Assembly: GCA_030531085.1 (NCBI GenBank)
Contig: JAUNOM010000025.1
Coordinates: 1-36,038 of the forward strand
Reading direction: 5' to 3'
Origin: Prevotellaceae bacterium
Lineage (GTDB): Bacteria > Bacteroidota > Bacteroidia > Bacteroidales > Bacteroidaceae
Length of the DNA: 36,038 nucleotides
Shown: positions 33,416 to 36,038 of the stretch, piece after piece
How positions within the stretch are numbered: position 1 is the stretch's first letter
Layout of the letters: each line of letters starts with the position of its first letter
The notes under the pieces: generated by a model
Seen by the model: the letters and a program-made list of their open reading frames with translations, nothing else
What the model was told of the DNA's origin: nothing
Database searches by the model: none
Position numbers and translations under genes: made by a program

Positions 33416-33579
33416 TCACTAAAATTAAAAGGCAGGAAAAAGGTCAATACCAGTTTAAGAACCTGTTTCAGGGAAATGAAACCGACCACAAGAATCCATT
33501 TCAATATCCAGAAACCGACACCCAATGCAATGACAGCCATGAGTATCAGTACAATAGGATTATTCTGCAAATCTTCCAT
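33412..33579 (-). CDS. 55-residue membrane protein coupled to the SH3 protein
   Basis: A short gene starting MEDLQNNPIVLILMAVIALG and ending LPFNFSE. Nearly the whole chain is hydrophobic: one helix at about residues 9-26 and a second at about 28-50. The stop TGA overlaps the ATG of the SH3/membrane protein (ATGA), and a consensus promoter lies 45-75 bp upstream. These two facts make it a convincing gene despite its size. No family is recognised; it may be a small partner subunit of the SH3 protein. Confidence 0.75.
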   Translation of the reverse strand: MEDLQNNPIVLILMAVIALGVGFWILKWILVVGFISLKQVLKLVLTFFLPFNFSE

Positions 33580-33622
33580 AAAATATAGTTTAAGCTGTAA
33601 CAGTCAATTCATTTCACTGGCA

Positions 33623-33654
33623 CAAATTTACGAATAAATTTCCATATCAACAAA
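33623..33654 (-). promoter_or_regulatory. Promoter of the 55-residue protein/SH3 operon
   Basis: On the - strand TTTG (33654-33651), a 20-nt spacer and TAAATTTG (33630-33623) match the full Bacteroidetes consensus. Confidence 0.75.
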
Positions 33655-33691
33655 CTTTACCATACAAAAATACAATATTACAGCGTGTGGG

Positions 33692-33740
33692 CGCGACATT
33701 ACGTCATGCGGAGGCACTCCGGGACGCGACATTATGACAC
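33692..33740 (+). repeat. Paired CGCGACATTA motifs upstream of hsp20
   Basis: CGCGACATTACGTCA (from 33692) and CGCGACATTATGACA (from 33725) are spaced 33 bp apart. They may be regulator sites. The rest of 33655-33967 contains no gene; no clear TAnnTTTG box for hsp20 was found. Confidence 0.4.
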
Positions 33741-33967
33741 GAAATGTGACAAGACAGTGTTGTGGGATGTTTACGAAGTTGAAAGAAGTTTATAGCCATC
33801 CCGATAAGCCCGCAGATTAGTTAACTACTCTTTAAACAGGAACAGCGGCAGGGCACGGCGCAATCATGCGGTACGCCTTTTGCACTATGCCCGGTGAGCA
33901 CGGAGGTCCAAAGGCGGAAGGGCTCATAACAGATGTTTAACAATTTAAAAATTAGGAGGTATTAATT

Positions 33968-34399
33968 ATGTTACCGGTAAAAAGATTCAGTGATCAGGGT
34001 TGGTTTCCAAGTGTATTCAACGACTTCTTCAACAACGACTTGGTGGCAAAGGCCAGCGCATCAGTACCGTCAATGAACATCATTGAGGACGAGAAAGGCT
34101 ATAATATAGAGGTTGCCGCTCCGGGAGCTGACAAGAAGGACTTCAACGTCAGTCTGAGCAACAACAAGGAACTCGTCGTGAAGATGGAGCACAAGTCAGA
34201 GAACGAGGAGAAGAAAGACCAGAAGTATCTGCGCCATGAGTTCTCATACACACAGTTCGAGCACTCCTTCATCATTCCCGACAATGTGGACAAGGACAGC
34301 ATTTCGGCAGATATGAACAACGGCGTGCTGACAATCAGACTGCCGAAGTGCAGTGAGGACTGCAAGGACAAGGAGTGCAGGGCAATAGAAATCAACTGA
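33968..34399 (+). CDS. Small heat-shock protein, Hsp20/alpha-crystallin family
   Basis: A 143-residue ATP-independent chaperone that holds unfolding proteins. The alpha-crystallin domain covers about residues 36-130 (YNIEVAAPGADKKDFNVSL, YLRHEFSYTQFEHSFIIPDNVD, ADMNNGVLTIRLPK). The C-terminal I-x-I anchor needed for oligomer assembly is present (IEI at 140-142). The start codon is preceded by AGGAGGT, an unusually strong Shine-Dalgarno site for this phylum. The lack of a housekeeping-type promoter box hints at stress-specific control. A terminator follows. Confidence 0.92.
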   Translation: MLPVKRFSDQGWFPSVFNDFFNNDLVAKASASVPSMNIIEDEKGYNIEVAAPGADKKDFNVSLSNNKELVVKMEHKSENEEKKDQKYLRHEFSYTQFEHSFIIPDNVDKDSISADMNNGVLTIRLPKCSEDCKDKECRAIEIN

Positions 34400-34434
34400 T
34401 TATGAACTGAAAACATACAGTCAGGATAAAGCGA

Positions 34435-34470
34435 GGGGGCATTGGACAGCAAGTCTGATGCCCCCTTATA
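34435..34470 (+). terminator. hsp20 terminator
   Basis: GGGGGCAT (34435-34442) pairs with ATGCCCCC (34458-34465) around a loop with a GAC/GTC inner stem, followed by TTATATAA. Confidence 0.8.
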
Positions 34471-34590
34471 TAATAATGTGTAAGCAACACTTTATTAAGA
34501 AAAAGAGGGTCGGATAATAATTCTATATCAAATTTATGCATAAAATGTAAAAAAATTAGCGGAAATTATATTTTTTACAAAAATTTTATG

Positions 34591-34598
34591 TACTTTTG
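34591..34598 (+). promoter_or_regulatory. Promoter -7 box of the beta-barrel gene
   Basis: TACTTTTG fits TAnnTTTG and predicts a transcript beginning near 34605, more than 300 nt before the coding start at 34924. 34471-34590 is AT-rich with no gene. Confidence 0.6.
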
Positions 34599-34604
34599 CA
34601 ATCG

Positions 34605-34923
34605 CAACCATGCACAAACTGTGTGTTGCAGACATACTTAGAAGGCGTTTTCGCTTCATTCTTGTTGGAGAAACCTAGGAAATTTCAGTCAACAGAATAC
34701 AGAATGAATGTGAGGGATGCTCTCTTTGGTTCGTATCTTCATGTAAACTATGAATACAGCCAAAGTGGGGTCTTTTTTCACTTATCTGTATTCATAGGCT
34801 TTCCTAGGGCCACTCCAACAGGATATGTGAAAAAGTTAGGCTCCACTTTCTTTGTTCTGTCTTTTTCATTCAACATCTTATTAAAACGTATCAGTGAGCC
34901 TTTGATACAGGGAGAACAATAAA
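34605..34923 (+). promoter_or_regulatory. Long structured 5' leader with competing stems
   Basis: Three nested pairings are visible in order: CCTAGGAAA (34674-34682) with TTTCCTAGG (34800-34808), GAATACAGA (34695-34703) with TCTGTATTC (34785-34793), and CTTTGG (34724-34729) with CCAAAG (34760-34765). A perfect alternative 12-bp stem CTATGAATACAG (34748-34759) with CTGTATTCATAG (34786-34797) excludes the second and third. AAAGTGG (34762) can also pair with CCACTTT (34843). This looks like a two-state regulatory leader. A 108-codon open frame crosses it, but without start context. Confidence 0.5.
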
Positions 34924-35532
34924 ATGAAAAAGCTTTTCATTACAATGTGTGCCGTATTATGCGGCTTGTGCGCTTCAGCGCAGGAGAAGGGCGACATGGC
35001 AGTAGGTGTGAATGTCGGCGTGGCACCATGCCTTGAGAGCGGTGCGTCACTGACAAACTTCGGTTTCGGTGGCAAGTTCCAGTACAACATCTCTAACCCC
35101 ATCCGTTTGGAGGCAGGCGTTAACTACGGGTTGAAGGACAAAGGCGTGGACGTGTTTGACGCCTCTCTTAACCTGCACTACCTGTTCAGCGTCAGCGAGA
35201 AGTTCAAGATCTATCCTTTGGTAGGTGTAGGCTACGGCCACATCGGCATCAGTGATGATGCAGACTTTGCACTTGGTGACTATGACGATATAGATTTTGA
35301 CGATATTTATGACATTATCGATCGTTTCGGAACACGTGCCAGCGGTTATGACGCAATGTACGACGAGTATGAAGTCGAGGAGCCATCAAACAGCAAGTTC
35401 CTTCTGAACGTTGGTGTTGGTGCAGAGTACTCACTCACAGACAAGCTGTCATTAGGCGCAGAGGTGAAGTACCAGTACATGAAGGACTTCAGCCGTCTGC
35501 CTATATCCGTTGGCTTGACATACCGCTTCTAA
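34924..35532 (+). CDS. Outer-membrane beta-barrel protein
   Basis: A 202-residue protein with signal peptide MKKLFITMCAVLCGLCASAQ. Alternating strands follow (MAVGVNVGVAP, FGFGGKFQYNI, IRLEAGVNYGL, DASLNLHYLF, KIYPLVGVGYG, FLLNVGVGAEYSL, LSLGAEVKYQYM) and the terminal ISVGLTYRF, whose last Phe is the usual barrel-insertion signal. About eight strands are expected, as in small OmpA/OmpW-type barrels. A strongly acidic loop (residues about 112-160, rich in Asp and Tyr) sits between strands. Preceded by a long structured leader. Confidence 0.85.
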   Translation: MKKLFITMCAVLCGLCASAQEKGDMAVGVNVGVAPCLESGASLTNFGFGGKFQYNISNPIRLEAGVNYGLKDKGVDVFDASLNLHYLFSVSEKFKIYPLVGVGYGHIGISDDADFALGDYDDIDFDDIYDIIDRFGTRASGYDAMYDEYEVEEPSNSKFLLNVGVGAEYSLTDKLSLGAEVKYQYMKDFSRLPISVGLTYRF

Positions 35533-35537
35533 AATAT

Positions 35538-35567
35538 TGGCAGGTGAGGCAGATGTCTCGCCTGCCA
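35538..35567 (+). terminator. Hairpin after the beta-barrel gene
   Basis: TGGCAGGTGAG (35538-35548) pairs with CTCGCCTGCCA (35557-35567) with one G-T pair; an A-rich rather than T-rich tail follows, so it may only attenuate transcription into the next gene. Confidence 0.6.
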
Positions 35568-35590
35568 CTTAAATAAAAAAACAGAAAATC

Positions 35591-36016
35591 ATGAAAAAGA
35601 CTTTTTTCTACACCATGATGTTACTGGCATCATTATCAATCAGCGTGTCTTCATGCTGTGATACTGATGATGTCATAAATGATGTTACACCAACCACTCC
35701 TGTAGAAGAAAACAAACCCTCTACACTGCAGTTCTATTCCACTACCGATGTACCTAACGGCTACAACATAGGAGTGGTGAACAAGGACAACAACAACGTC
35801 TACTTTGTGGCGGACAATAACGGTAACGGCACTGGTGACGTGAACAGAGTGAACTTCGTACTCAACAATGGCAACGGAGCTAACGGTAACGGTGTTGTGA
35901 TATTCAATGACAATAAGGTGCGCAGCATGACCGTCAACGGTGTGACATACACCTTCCATCAGAACGAGAACGGCAAGGTTGACGGGACCACTGGAAAAAG
36001 TGTGTGGATATCGTAG
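35591..36016 (+). CDS. Small Asn/Gly-rich lipoprotein
   Basis: A 141-residue lipoprotein. Signal MKKTFFYTMMLLASLSISVSSC ends in CCDTDDV, a double Cys followed by acidic residues nearly identical to the lipobox region of the FISUMP-like lipoprotein at 16684-17418. The mature part is rich in Asn and Gly (NNGNGTGD, NNGNGANGNG) and in short beta strands; no domain is recognised. It follows the beta-barrel gene by 58 bp on the same strand, with a hairpin between them, so partial co-transcription is possible. The last 22 bases of the window are non-coding. Confidence 0.75.
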   Translation: MKKTFFYTMMLLASLSISVSSCCDTDDVINDVTPTTPVEENKPSTLQFYSTTDVPNGYNIGVVNKDNNNVYFVADNNGNGTGDVNRVNFVLNNGNGANGNGVVIFNDNKVRSMTVNGVTYTFHQNENGKVDGTTGKSVWIS

Positions 36017-36038
36017 TACAATAAAAATACTATTTTGT

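Noticed and set aside
34596-34922. 108-residue frame before the beta-barrel gene
   Set aside because: Begins at the promoter box itself, no ribosome site, and overlaps strong nested stems; treated as a leader.
1-36038. tRNA, rRNA or complete insertion sequences
   Set aside because: No tRNA T-loop or rRNA-like segments and no transposase coding region were seen on either strand.

Overview
The window looks like a chromosomal segment of a Bacteroidetes bacterium, order Bacteroidales, most likely a Prevotella-like (Prevotellaceae) gut or oral species. The evidence is the repeated Bacteroidetes promoter signature (TTG or TTTG, 19-21 nt, TAnnTTTG) in front of many genes, a fused SecDF, a 2-oxoacid:ferredoxin oxidoreductase with a fused gamma-alpha subunit, ATP-dependent PEP carboxykinase, lipoproteins with acidic residues after the lipid-anchored Cys, and a two-domain carbohydrate esterase. 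The genus is inferred, not proven. No rRNA, tRNA, CRISPR array or complete insertion sequence was found.

Layout. 1-5.5 kb: a + strand housekeeping run, purE-ispG-pyrE-SRPBCC-argH-lipoprotein (purines, isoprenoids, pyrimidines, arginine). 5.5-6.5 kb: an island with a 372-bp inverted-repeat element and an orphan XRE regulator. 6.7-9.0 kb: a small secreted protein, then an ECF sigma factor, a putative anti-sigma factor and a Spy/CpxP-like periplasmic protein. 9.2-14.5 kb (- strand): korAB, and a likely operon of papain-like lipoprotein, DUF554 and C_GCAxxG_C_C protein. 14.8-16.5 kb: pckA. 16.7-18.4 kb: two probably surface-exposed lipoproteins. 18.5-21.2 kb: an island with a candidate structured RNA, an AT-rich AAA/DUF4143 ATPase between 25-bp direct repeats, and the second copy of the 372-bp element. 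21.3-21.8 kb: a compact unit encoding a 33-residue membrane micropeptide behind a perfect 20-bp palindrome. 22.1-25.3 kb: secDF. 25.5-28.1 kb: an acyl-activating enzyme/ACP/acyltransferase fusion. 28.5-29.9 kb: a double esterase. 30-33.6 kb (- strand): YhcG-type nuclease, AraC regulator, and an SH3/membrane protein translationally coupled to an unlisted 55-residue membrane protein. 34-36 kb: Hsp20, an outer-membrane beta-barrel behind a long structured leader, and a small lipoprotein.

The most unusual content is non-coding. (i) A ~372-bp element with terminal and nested inverted repeats is present twice at about 95% identity, each time 3' of an accessory gene in the same relative orientation, and words from its core recur near 30.0 kb. 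(ii) At least eight intergenic tracts are built from a small set of G/T-rich words followed by their A/C-rich complements, giving long imperfect hairpins. (iii) Two candidate structured RNAs lie at 18.5-18.9 kb and 34.6-34.9 kb; the second has mutually exclusive pairings upstream of an outer-membrane protein gene. (iv) The micropeptide unit at 21.3-21.8 kb. All functions are read from the sequence only; no alignment, folding or database search was run.
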